Of a stretch of DNA of 64,000 bases, positions 9,779-18,433 are shown one piece after another. Within the stretch, counting starts at the first letter, position 1, and each line of letters begins with the position of its first letter. Origin of the DNA: Acidobacteriales bacterium 59-55. GTDB taxonomy: Bacteria > Acidobacteriota > Terriglobia > Terriglobales > Acidobacteriaceae. Below the pieces are notes generated by a model that searched no databases, was not told the DNA's origin, and was given only the letters and a program-made list of their open reading frames with translations. The translations under genes and the position numbers were made by a program. Location of the stretch: the NCBI GenBank assembly GCA_001897435.1, contig MKSV01000007.1, positions 372,001-436,000 on the forward strand, written 5' to 3'.

Positions 9779-11258
9779 ACGTTCCCTGCAAGTACCAGCA
9801 GCGGGAGCGCGGATCGAAGGCGATACGGCAAAGCCGTTCGATAGTGCCATTTTCGAGTCGGACATCCCACTCTTCGCGACACCAGTTGGCCTCCGACCAC
9901 CACTGTCCGCTCACGCGTACCGGACCGGCAGCATCGCGGACAGCATAAGCGGTTCCATCCCAAAAGACCTGCACAGGTGCATGGTTCGCAAGTTCAACAC
10001 CGACCATGTGCGGTGGACGCGAGACGCGCAGAGCTACGGGAGTCGAGAGTGACTGCCTCTCGCTTCGACGCGGAGACGGCGGCTCGAACGAGACCATGCG
10101 AAAGGCGTTCGGTCGATGATCGTCCGTCAACTCCGGCGAACCGACTCGTTGCTCTCCCAAGAGCTTTCGCATTCGGGCGAGCATCACTTCGAGCTGTCCC
10201 GGCTCCGGCGCTTGCGGCAGAAAAAGTCCATGCTGTGCCCGGTATGGCGCTGCTGATTGCGCGTGCAGTTCCAAACCCACAATCCCTGCGCTCGGAGGAT
10301 GCGTCTCCAGATCGAGTTGAATGAGCTTGAGCAGGGTCGCCGTATCCTGCAACGGCAATGCAGGACGAACGGCGCGCTGATGCTGTGCACCGCCGTCGAG
10401 ACGTAGCACGACCCGGAGCGCGGCGATGGCCCGTGCCTTCCCGCGAACACGCTCCAGCAACGCCGTCGTCATGCGGGAGAGCAGAAACAGCAGACGTTCC
10501 AATTCCTCTACCGGAAAGTCCAGTTCCATCCGCTCCACCAGACCGGCTTCGAAGCTCGGTTCTATCGGGAACATCAAGTGCGGCCATGTACCGCACGCGA
10601 GAGAATGCAGTTTCTTTCCCTCCTGACCGAGCCGTGCAATTAAATCTGCCTCTTCTAGCGCGGCCAGTTCCGCACACGTGCGAATGCCCCAGGCCGCAAA
10701 GGTCGCTTCATGCTCCGGTGCAAGGTGTAGCGCCGCGACAGGGAGTTGGCCAATCGTTTGCGCCTCGCAGCCGGGCGGCACAATGGAGACGCCCGTCCTG
10801 ACACATGCAAGCGACACAGCCGCGTGAAAGTTCTCCGCGACGGCAATGTTCACAAGAAAGCCCGCCGTCATCACACTTCGTCGTAATTTGTTCGCAAGCT
10901 CCGCAGCATCGCCGTACAGGAGATCCATGCCGCGAATATCAAGCGCATACGTGCCGGGCCGCTCTTCGACCGACTCGATACGGGGCGAGAACATGCACGC
11001 GACATGGTGAAGAGTGGCATGGGCCGTATGCTCATGCTCGATAACGCGGCGGAGCGCGACGACTTCCGAGAATGTTTCGGCCTGTAGCCGAGTCATGCCG
11101 ATCTCGACACCCTGAGAACGCGCTGCACGGTTGGCCGCAAAAACCATCTCGGTTGGCGGCTCCCCATCGAGCACTACAAACGGTCTCTTCCTCAACTCCG
11201 GGCGCTGATGCGCCGCGGCCTGTGCGAAGAAGTTCGATGGATGGAGAACGGCGTACAT
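9771..11258 (-). CDS. imuB: ImuB, inactive Y-family polymerase subunit
   Basis: A 495-aa Y-family-like protein. The ATG at 11258 shares a TAATG junction with the imuA stop; an in-frame ATG at 11276 would overlap more. The polymerase-like N-terminus MYAVLHPSNFF lacks the acidic residue expected in the usual motif with Asp before FF, as is normal for ImuB, which acts as a scaffold rather than an enzyme. The little-finger region and an ImuB C-terminal region follow (RVSGQWWSEANWCREEW near the end). ImuB links DnaE2 to the beta clamp and ImuA. It lies between imuA and dnaE2 with overlaps on both sides, so the cassette is translated as a unit. Confidence 0.9.
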   Translation of the reverse strand: MYAVLHPSNFFAQAAAHQRPELRKRPFVVLDGEPPTEMVFAANRAARSQGVEIGMTRLQAETFSEVVALRRVIEHEHTAHATLHHVACMFSPRIESVEERPGTYALDIRGMDLLYGDAAELANKLRRSVMTAGFLVNIAVAENFHAAVSLACVRTGVSIVPPGCEAQTIGQLPVAALHLAPEHEATFAAWGIRTCAELAALEEADLIARLGQEGKKLHSLACGTWPHLMFPIEPSFEAGLVERMELDFPVEELERLLFLLSRMTTALLERVRGKARAIAALRVVLRLDGGAQHQRAVRPALPLQDTATLLKLIQLDLETHPPSAGIVGLELHAQSAAPYRAQHGLFLPQAPEPGQLEVMLARMRKLLGEQRVGSPELTDDHRPNAFRMVSFEPPSPRRSERQSLSTPVALRVSRPPHMVGVELANHAPVQVFWDGTAYAVRDAAGPVRVSGQWWSEANWCREEWDVRLENGTIERLCRIAFDPRSRCWYLQGTYD

Positions 11259-12031
11259 TACCGCACCCTCGACCAAAGCGTCTCCGCCGACCAGCTCACG
11301 CGCTGTGCCGGCTTGCGATGCAGGAGCAGCGAGCCTTCGTTGCGATTGCGTTCTCGCGCGAATTGGTAACGCTGTCGCTCGAACAACGGAGTCTCGCCCT
11401 GGCTACTGAATGGCACAACCGCAGCCGGTTCACAGCGAAGGGATAACGTCGCGCAACTGCTCGCGCAAGGAGATTGCGTCAGAAACACCAGCGCCGTCCG
11501 GGCATGTTCTGCTGCCAGTCGAAAGCGATACCACGTTGCCAGCGGTATCCGCATCGTGTGCTGCGGCAGTACATCGCTCATATCAAGCACAATCGCTGCG
11601 AAGCCTCCCGTTTGCAGCAAAAGATCGGTGGCTTTGAGGGCTTGCCCCAGCCGTGACCACGGCTTTTCGGTGAGTTTCTGTCTGCGCTCTGCCGATATCC
11701 GGAGCCAGAGCATCCGCCGCAACTCGACGCCCGCCGCCGTCGCCGATTCCGGCGACAAGGCATCGTTCACATCCACCCAGGCGCAGGCGTTGCCGAGCTG
11801 CGTCACGTTCGCCAGAGTGGACAGGGCAAACGATGTTTTGCCGGTGGACGCCGCGCCGCTTACCTCCGTGATGCTATTGCGCGGAATGCCGCCGCCGAGT
11901 ATCGCATCGACCTCGGCTATGCTCGTCGAGAACAGCTCCGGGGCCTGCTTGATCTTGAGCGTGAGGGCGGCGGGCACGCGCTGCGCCAGCGTAGTCTCGA
12001 CCTGTACGCGGATGGCGGCAGCGGAACTCAT
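11258..12031 (-). CDS. imuA: ImuA, RecA-like mutasome protein
   Basis: A 257-aa RecA-fold protein with Walker A GAASTGKT near residue 60 (after ILGGGIPRNSITEVSG) and a Walker B-like AAIVLDMSDV. Length and position at the head of imuA-imuB-dnaE2 identify it as ImuA, the RecA-interacting member of the mutasome. A GAAC-N4-GTTC palindrome overlaps the start codon, consistent with SOS control. No good Shine-Dalgarno sequence is visible ahead of the ATG, so the mRNA may be nearly leaderless. Confidence 0.85.
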   Translation of the reverse strand: MSSAAAIRVQVETTLAQRVPAALTLKIKQAPELFSTSIAEVDAILGGGIPRNSITEVSGAASTGKTSFALSTLANVTQLGNACAWVDVNDALSPESATAAGVELRRMLWLRISAERRQKLTEKPWSRLGQALKATDLLLQTGGFAAIVLDMSDVLPQHTMRIPLATWYRFRLAAEHARTALVFLTQSPCASSCATLSLRCEPAAVVPFSSQGETPLFERQRYQFARERNRNEGSLLLHRKPAQRVSWSAETLWSRVR

Positions 12032-12035
12032 GTTC
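12024..12035. promoter_or_regulatory. Candidate LexA (SOS) box at imuA start
   Basis: GAACTCATGTTC matches the Gram-positive-type SOS core GAAC-N4-GTTC at all eight fixed positions and overlaps the imuA ATG. imuA-imuB-dnaE2 cassettes are classic LexA targets. Whether this organism's LexA recognises this core is not shown. Confidence 0.5.
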
Positions 12036-12163
12036 GCTTTATATTCGCCTATTAGGAGGGCTCCGCGTCAAATCACTTCTGCCTCTGCCTTTGTGCAAAA
12101 TCTTGTAAGTGACTGAAGAGTAAGGAGAAAATATCGAAATGCCGATGTCGGCGAAAATGGGAT

Positions 12164-14380
12164 ATGCCCCTCGATCCACTGAAAGTCGATATCGCCTCAC
12201 GAATCAGCGCGCGATTCTTGAACATGCGCCAACCGAGTCCTCGAAAGCCGCTCGCGGTTCTAGTTCGAGATGCCGGGATTCTTGATGAAATGGAGTTTCG
12301 CAGCTTGGTGCGAGTTGAGAACAATCGCACAGAATACTTTCCGACTCTCGGTACTTTCGCCATCCTCAACGAGGATGACGAGAAGTACGTTCGGGCAAGA
12401 GGCGGTGTCCTCAAGGTATTGCACACCCTGATTAACCTCTACGAAGTCGACGAGCCATCTACGCAGTATTCCCGTGAGCAGTTCCTCGAACGTATTCGAC
12501 AACGCTACGATTCCGTCGACCCCGACGAGATCGATCTTGGGCTCTACCTTGTGTCTGGAGAGTTTGGCGCCATTCAGTCGTTTGGTCGATCCGCGGATGG
12601 CACACAAGTTGCCTCGTTCACTATTGCCGAAACTGTGTTGAAAATCGCCGATCCGCTTGCAGCATGGAATCAACGAGTGGCCATTGCAAGAAATAACGCG
12701 TCCGCTCCCGCTGCTACGTTTGAAGCGGCTGCGAGAATACGGTTCGAGGACGCCGTTTCTGAAATCTATGATCCAGCGATTCAAGACAATCGCGCATTGG
12801 TGAAGCAATATGAGAATGCGGGTATCGCGGAAGCGGGAAACTTTGCCCGTCGTGCCGCGGACGATGTGCTGAAGGGGTTTCGCATTATCGAAGAGATTTT
12901 CAAGTCGATTTATCTCGCCCCGTTCAGCGATCGTTTGGAGCCGTCAATGGAACTGCTCTTGAGGCAGATTCTTGAGACTACCTTTATCGAACAAACATCG
13001 CGGGCGGAGGGCGTTGCTCGGAACCTCTGTATGTCCTTCATCGCTCCGCTTTCAGATCGTTTCGGCACAATCGAGGGAAACATCAAAGACACGGGGAACA
13101 AGATGAAGGAACGCCTAAGCAATGCAATCACGCTCCAGGCGATGCAGGGGTTCGCACTTGAGACATCTCAAGACGATGTGGAGGATGACGCGACAGAACT
13201 GGAAGTTTCTGGATCTGCCAAGAGCCCTAATGTGTTTATCTCTTACGCCTGGGAATCGGAGGAACTCAAGAGATGGGTCCTTGAATTCGCTCGACATCTG
13301 CGCGGTGACGGAATCGACGTGACGCTCGACCGCTGGCACCTCGGCCTCGGAGACAACAGGTTTCAGTTTATGGAAAGAGCGGTCACGCGTTCCGCATTCG
13401 TTCTCGTGATCTGCACTCCGACCTATACCGAAAAATCAGAGGGACGCACAGGTGGAGTCGGTTACGAATCCAACATCATCACCAGCAGCATCGCGGAGAA
13501 AGCTGGCAAGCAGAAATTCATCCCCGTACTCCGCTCAGGAGACTGGTCGCAGTCTGTCCCTGTCTGGCTCAAGTTTGCAGTCGGATGCGACCTGCGTGGC
13601 AATCCTTATTCGCCAGAGCACTTCAAAGATTTGCTGAAAACGCTACATCGGAAGAAGGCCGACGCGCCGGCTCTCGGCCCGGTTCCATCTTTTGATGATG
13701 AGGCGGAATCGCAGATCGTCAATACCGATGAGCGCATCGAGTTGGAGGAGTCGTCTTCACCGTTTCTACAACTGCCAGACGAGTTGAGCGTGAAGGAACA
13801 CGAACTTCTCGATGCGGCGACGAATGACCCCGATGAGCAAATTACTTACCGCAGATCCAACGGCAAAGAAATCCTCCAGGCAAACGGAAAGTCCTTCCTC
13901 GAATCCGCCAACCGTCGAACGCGAGCTGCATGGTTGGCTGCGTTCCGAGCGCTCCAACAGCGTGGTTTGATCGAAGTCTCATGGGAAGATCGCACCGCCT
14001 ACCATGTCACTGACAGTGGGTATAGGGCGTCTGACGGTCTTGGCAAATTTAAGCGTTGGAAGACGAACGAGATATTGCTTCGGGCTCTATACATGAATGC
14101 AAACCCAGACTCGATCGTCATCAAATGCTCTGGAGTTGTTGAGGTGCCCCCAACCTTCTATGCCGACAACGTAGGAGCGGATGGTCACATTATGCGTAGT
14201 CTCAAACAGGATCGCTCCCTTTGCGTAGAAGGTGTCGAGCAAGGTGTGACGGACAGCCTTCGGTGGAAGCCAACGGATGTTTCTTTTACCAACGACGAAA
14301 CAGGTGAGCTCGTGGAGTTTCGTGTCCGCGGACTACGTTCGGCTGAACCTGGGTCGCTTCTTCTTGAGACTAACGGCTGA
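12164..14380 (+). CDS. TIR/SEFIR-domain protein, probable defence effector
   Basis: A 738-aa protein. Residues ~354-500 form a TIR/SEFIR fold: it opens with PNVFISYAWESEELKRWV, continues DVTLDRWHLGLGDN and FVLVICTPTYTE, and has a conserved glutamate in GGVGYESN (E434) at the position of the TIR NADase catalytic residue. The ~350-residue N-terminal part is helical and not recognised. Residues ~545-640 look like a winged-helix domain (AAWLAAFRALQQRGLIEV). Bacterial TIR proteins usually deplete NAD+ on infection; that activity is inferred. A Shine-Dalgarno-like AAGGAG at 12122-12127 sits ahead of an out-of-frame ATG at 12139, so the start at 12164 is the first in-frame ATG rather than a well-supported one. 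It stands divergent from imuA. Confidence 0.75.
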   Translation: MPLDPLKVDIASRISARFLNMRQPSPRKPLAVLVRDAGILDEMEFRSLVRVENNRTEYFPTLGTFAILNEDDEKYVRARGGVLKVLHTLINLYEVDEPSTQYSREQFLERIRQRYDSVDPDEIDLGLYLVSGEFGAIQSFGRSADGTQVASFTIAETVLKIADPLAAWNQRVAIARNNASAPAATFEAAARIRFEDAVSEIYDPAIQDNRALVKQYENAGIAEAGNFARRAADDVLKGFRIIEEIFKSIYLAPFSDRLEPSMELLLRQILETTFIEQTSRAEGVARNLCMSFIAPLSDRFGTIEGNIKDTGNKMKERLSNAITLQAMQGFALETSQDDVEDDATELEVSGSAKSPNVFISYAWESEELKRWVLEFARHLRGDGIDVTLDRWHLGLGDNRFQFMERAVTRSAFVLVICTPTYTEKSEGRTGGVGYESNIITSSIAEKAGKQKFIPVLRSGDWSQSVPVWLKFAVGCDLRGNPYSPEHFKDLLKTLHRKKADAPALGPVPSFDDEAESQIVNTDERIELEESSSPFLQLPDELSVKEHELLDAATNDPDEQITYRRSNGKEILQANGKSFLESANRRTRAAWLAAFRALQQRGLIEVSWEDRTAYHVTDSGYRASDGLGKFKRWKTNEILLRALYMNANPDSIVIKCSGVVEVPPTFYADNVGADGHIMRSLKQDRSLCVEGVEQGVTDSLRWKPTDVSFTNDETGELVEFRVRGLRSAEPGSLLLETNG

Positions 14381-14434
14381 CGTCGCTGGGCTGGATCGGA
14401 GACCGTCAGGTATACTTGCTATACCGCAATCATC

Positions 14435-17320
14435 TTAGACTTTGTCACCGTTGTCGGGCCGAAGGTTCCGGTATCCTCTGAAGCCGCGCGAAACAAGCAG
14501 CTCAATCATGGCTTCCGCTTCCTTCCGCGCCATCTCTCCGTCCCCTAAGGCTTCCTTCAGAATGCTGTCCAAGTGTTGGTTCCAGCCATGTATAGCCCAA
14601 CCGTCACGGTCTTCTTCAAAGAGCACATGTACGACCCGGACTGCCTCATAGGGATATTTGGTGGACAGCCGGGCTAGGGCTTCAACCACTGCAAAATCGG
14701 GTCGCAATGACCGTGCTCGCTCTAGGATCGGCAGCGCTTGTTCGATAGCCCAGGCTTCTGGAAACTTCCCACAGGCCAGCCACCAGCCGAAGGTCGCCAA
14801 CTCGTCAGCTTCTTCTTGGGTGCTGGTTTTGAGCACCTCCATCCTGCTCTCCCACAGCCGCATGAACCGCACCTGCATCTCGTCTGACAGAGACGCGCCC
14901 TCTTGGATCAGACTCCAGCCGATATCACCGAGCGCTTGGCCTCTGAGCTTAACGCTCGCTGATCCAAAAAATTGCTGTAGCAGCGGATCGTCAAGTTCAA
15001 TGACGCCATATCCGTAGTACTGCATAAGGTGACTCGCCAAGGTGCGTTCGTTCTCGGCTACAGAATCATCGCCCTTTTGAAGCGAATGAATCGCTAGCAG
15101 GTAACGCTTGCGCGTTGCGGGTAGAGTCTCGCGCACCGGCCCACAAAATTGGAGATATGAATTCCAACCGAACCGATCAAGCGTCTTTTCCTCTTTCGTC
15201 CCGTCCTTGCCTGGGAACAACTTTGGAATCACGGATAAAAACCACTCAAGGTCAAGCCAAGCCAGAGTGCGGAATTGCATCCCGAACATCTCACGAACAG
15301 CCGCCGATGGGTCTTGGGCGGCATCAAGCTTTTGCTCCAGTACCTCGAACACTGGGCCCAACTGTGCAGGCGTAGAGTCTGACTCAGGCGTAGCAAGTTT
15401 GATCCACCGCCCGTAGCGGATCATGGCTTCCACCCCCACGGGCCGAGGTGTGTTCAAGGCAAATGAGCCGTAGCGGCTAGATTCTTTCTTATATTCAACT
15501 TCGTCTTCGATAGTTGGGCGTGGCAAGAAGCAGACTGCGCGGGTAGCAGGAAATAGCTCAGCGGCTCGTATCAGTTCGAGGCGTCCTTCCTGAAGGAACA
15601 AATCTGTCAGAAAGCGTGCCGCCGACATGTGTGCCCAATTCCAGGTGGCCTCCCTGTTCCAACCCTCTTGCTTGTCTTCCATGAGAGCGTCGGTATTCTC
15701 GGCTACCCACTGTACCGCTCTCGCAACGGCATACACGTCGAAAGACTTTTCTGTCTTGAGCGCGCCAGCGAAGGCATCGAGTAGCGCCGTGATGTAAACA
15801 GGATCAAGTTCAGTCGTCAGAAAACTGTCCAGCACTTCGCTCGCGTGTTGCGGGTCGTCTGTTACCCATTCCCGCAGGGTATTCGCAACTCCCGCGCGGG
15901 AAGGTTGCTCAAAGGGTAAGCCCGTGGAAGGTGGCGTCCACTCCTTCAGGTACTTCAGCAACGCTTCTGTAGACATTCCCTGGAAGGATTCGAGACTAGT
16001 GGGACTATGATCCTGAATCTGCCGAATACCTCCGCTCCGGAAGCGGGGCCGTGGTGCTTCATACTTCTCAAGTAGGCGATTCAGTTCTGTGACGTGTGGC
16101 TCGTCCAGCATCGCCGCGAGCGGATGCAGCCACTCAAGCTGCCAGCGTTCGATAATGACCGTTTTCTCTTGTTCCACATTCTCAGGGCGGACCCGGTGCG
16201 TGAGGTGGTACGCATAAGACGCCGGGTCGGGGCCTTGGTCGATCCGTTCCACGATCTCGTTTAAGACATCCTTTGGAAGGGCCGGCGCGTGCTTCTTCAA
16301 CAGCTCTGTAAACTCGGGATTCTGCGAGGCGCGTGCATAGCGTGAGGGCTCGTTGAGAAAACGTGCCGTCGCATCGGCGTCTGCATGGGCAGCATGGAGG
16401 AGCGTGTAAGCGCGGAGCCGATCAAAGATCAGCCATGTATATGGTTCGAGAGCACGCAGGATCTGTTGCGAATGATCCACCGGTTGCTCGTTGAGAACTT
16501 TAATCGCACCTATGAGCGCGCTCACTGTCTCATGCAGGGGTTCGTAATGGGAGCTGTGCTCCAGGTGGGGTCGCCAGATCGTCGAATAGTCATCCGACTT
16601 GTCCTGTTGGTTGCTGCTGTGAATTGTGACGGCCCGGTTCAGATTTTCTGCAAGAGCGGCCAGGAAACCATCGGGAATGGTTAGCGATAGCGGTTCGGTG
16701 ACCCTTCTGAGGAATAGTTGTGACCATACCGGTTCCAGCTTCGCCAAGGGATCAGGAGCAGGTTTCCAGTCAATGGTGCTGCCGTCTTCGGCTTCGATTG
16801 GAACGCCTGCTCGCTTGTCCGCAGGTGCTCGGACTTCCAGCACTGCTGAAGCTAGCCCGAGGGCAGATTGCGGTTCTCCCCCCGTTGCCAGATACTCCAC
16901 AAGGGCTGCAGCCTTTTCCGGGTAGAGAAGAATGAGGGATGTCTCTTGCCGCACCCACTTCGTTTCTTCGAGAGCAAGGTCTTTAGCCAGCCCCCGCGGC
17001 AGCTTCTGGGCAATCTCCACCAGCAGCCGGTGAACGATATGGTTATCGCTCGTGAAGCAAAGAGGCCGAATTGCCGCAGCGACCTTCTCAGGGGCAATGT
17101 CCGCCATGCGCAAGAGATACTCCCCTTCCGGCCAGGAAGGGAACCGATACATGTTGCCGATACGCTCGACGCCGGGTGGGTGATCGAAGCGCCCACGTTG
17201 CGCCAGCGGCTCGATCCACGAAGGGCTGGTCAGCTTCTCGAAGAAATACTGATAGTTTCCGCCGCTCTTTTGTATGAGTTCGAGGGCTTTGTCTACCTGT
17301 GCGTCAGTCGGCATCTTCAC
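14435..17320 (-). CDS. Large alpha-solenoid (HEAT-like) protein, unknown function
   Basis: A 961-aa protein with no recognised catalytic motif. It opens with a segment FFEKLTSPSWIEPLAQ, then FDHPP and FPSWPEGEYLLRMA, a helical signature I associate with hypothetical proteins near defence genes. The rest is amphipathic helix pairs with regular Leu/Ala spacing, as in HEAT-like repeats. The start (ATG at 17320, or 17314) lies inside the 3' end of the HEPN-like gene, so the two are coupled. It converges with the TIR gene across a 54-bp gap. A sensor or scaffold role for the small partner is a guess from architecture. The gene itself is real beyond doubt; its function is unknown. Confidence 0.7.
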   Translation of the reverse strand: MKMPTDAQVDKALELIQKSGGNYQYFFEKLTSPSWIEPLAQRGRFDHPPGVERIGNMYRFPSWPEGEYLLRMADIAPEKVAAAIRPLCFTSDNHIVHRLLVEIAQKLPRGLAKDLALEETKWVRQETSLILLYPEKAAALVEYLATGGEPQSALGLASAVLEVRAPADKRAGVPIEAEDGSTIDWKPAPDPLAKLEPVWSQLFLRRVTEPLSLTIPDGFLAALAENLNRAVTIHSSNQQDKSDDYSTIWRPHLEHSSHYEPLHETVSALIGAIKVLNEQPVDHSQQILRALEPYTWLIFDRLRAYTLLHAAHADADATARFLNEPSRYARASQNPEFTELLKKHAPALPKDVLNEIVERIDQGPDPASYAYHLTHRVRPENVEQEKTVIIERWQLEWLHPLAAMLDEPHVTELNRLLEKYEAPRPRFRSGGIRQIQDHSPTSLESFQGMSTEALLKYLKEWTPPSTGLPFEQPSRAGVANTLREWVTDDPQHASEVLDSFLTTELDPVYITALLDAFAGALKTEKSFDVYAVARAVQWVAENTDALMEDKQEGWNREATWNWAHMSAARFLTDLFLQEGRLELIRAAELFPATRAVCFLPRPTIEDEVEYKKESSRYGSFALNTPRPVGVEAMIRYGRWIKLATPESDSTPAQLGPVFEVLEQKLDAAQDPSAAVREMFGMQFRTLAWLDLEWFLSVIPKLFPGKDGTKEEKTLDRFGWNSYLQFCGPVRETLPATRKRYLLAIHSLQKGDDSVAENERTLASHLMQYYGYGVIELDDPLLQQFFGSASVKLRGQALGDIGWSLIQEGASLSDEMQVRFMRLWESRMEVLKTSTQEEADELATFGWWLACGKFPEAWAIEQALPILERARSLRPDFAVVEALARLSTKYPYEAVRVVHVLFEEDRDGWAIHGWNQHLDSILKEALGDGEMARKEAEAMIELLVSRGFRGYRNLRPDNGDKV

Positions 17321-17939
17321 CCTCCTCTATCAATGCGTCGATCTCATCCAAATCACTGACAGGACGCGGTTGCAGTCGTCGCAACAAGATGTCTTCGACC
17401 GCGTATAGCTTGGCTACCAAATCATCCCGCTCTGCACGCTGGATATTGTGTGCTACCCGCTTAAAGTATCCGTCCGATTCCATCCATTCGGAAATCTCGT
17501 CAGCGACCACATCGGAAGGCAGCGCCGGACCTGGGCCTGCTAGCTGTGTGAGCATCAACGCGGTCTTTTTCCGGTTCTCTCCTCGATTGTTGTCCGACCA
17601 CTCGAAAAAATCGTTGAGGGCTTCGATCAGGGTGTCTGAGACGCCTGATGGCTGACTGGTTGGACCAGGCGCCAGTTGATTGGTCCTTTTCAAAGCCTGG
17701 AACGCATCCTTCACTGGGACGAGGCGTTGTTTCATCCCGTCCCCAAACACGACCTTTTCGCCGGTCATCCGAAGGCAGTGCGCAATCAACTCGCGGAAAG
17801 CGTGAGCCGACAACTGAAAGCGATAGGGGTTGGTATCGTCAGCGAATGCGCGCAGGCCGCCAGCGTAGATTTCGGCGATGAGCGGATCACGACGACCCAA
17901 TTGATCGAGAAGCACGCCTTGCTCTTGCCGAAGAAACAT
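17304..17939 (-). CDS. HEPN-like protein, coupled to solenoid gene
   Basis: A 211-aa helical protein. Residues 37-55 read NPYRFQLSAHAFRELIAHC; R49-ELIA-H54 is the RX4H motif that forms the RNase site of HEPN toxins. The remainder is charged helix with no other motif. It is the first gene of a two-gene unit and overlaps the 961-aa gene by 17 bp, so both are made together. HEPN proteins serve as RNases in toxin-antitoxin and abortive-infection systems; here that is an inference from one motif and location. Alternatively it is a non-catalytic helical partner. Confidence 0.55.
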   Translation of the reverse strand: MFLRQEQGVLLDQLGRRDPLIAEIYAGGLRAFADDTNPYRFQLSAHAFRELIAHCLRMTGEKVVFGDGMKQRLVPVKDAFQALKRTNQLAPGPTSQPSGVSDTLIEALNDFFEWSDNNRGENRKKTALMLTQLAGPGPALPSDVVADEISEWMESDGYFKRVAHNIQRAERDDLVAKLYAVEDILLRRLQPRPVSDLDEIDALIEEGEDAD

Positions 17940-18429
17940 ATCACCTTCGCTCTATGTCCCAACCCATCCGCCGTGATGTTCTGACGCGACACTGCACAGC
18001 AGCACCATTGTAGACAAACGACCTGCTGTTCTCGGTAAACACCGACAGAGTACGCAATCGAGGGAAACAGCCCAAGCGCTCTTCATCTGGGGGAGGAGCT
18101 ACGCTCCTCACCTGCCTTCAGCCGTTTCACGTCTTCCGTCACCCACCACAGCGGCCTGTTCCTGCCGCAACGCGACCCTGAGAATCCTGTGCGTTGGCGC
18201 GCACGAATGCGGTTGACAAGCCTTCGCTAAGGGGCTCTGCCCCGATCGCGCTCTCCAAGGCCGTTCGCCCTCCGGGTTTTGGCTCCCCCGCTGCGCGGTC
18301 CCCCCAAAAAGCTGCGCTCGAAGACCTTTCCGTTTGCTACCCCCGCCTTCGCCAGGAGGCGTTCGGCATGTACATGCCGCGTTTCAACGCGGACGTGCGA
18401 AAGCAAAAGCCGACAAAGGAGCAAAAGCG
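17940..18429. other. Intergenic leader ahead of ardC
   Basis: About 490 bp between two divergently transcribed blocks, the - strand HEPN/solenoid pair and the + strand ardC module, so it should hold both promoters. A perfect 7-bp hairpin, GAGGAGC-TAC-GCTCCTC, lies at 18093-18109. The segment from about 18190 onwards is proline/arginine-rich when translated and resembles leader sequence of mobile elements. No origin iterons seen. Confidence 0.4.
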
Positions 18430-18433
18430 ATGA
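18194..18433 (+). CDS. Possible small ORF overlapping ardC start
   Basis: A 79-aa frame from a TTG, ending in a TGA that overlaps the ardC ATG (ATGA). The overlap is the only argument for it. Composition (LRGSAPIALSKAVRPPGFGS) looks like translated leader rather than a folded protein and no start signal is visible. Listed as doubtful. Confidence 0.2.
   Translation: MARTNAVDKPSLRGSAPIALSKAVRPPGFGSPAARSPQKAALEDLSVCYPRLRQEAFGMYMPRFNADVRKQKPTKEQKR

Noticed and set aside
9994..10677. 227-aa frame inside imuB
   Set aside because: Arg/Ser/Gly-rich shadow of the imuB reading frame.
14409..14425. Small hairpin GGTATA-CTTGC-TATACC between the convergent TIR and solenoid genes
   Set aside because: Too short and AT-rich to call a terminator with any confidence.
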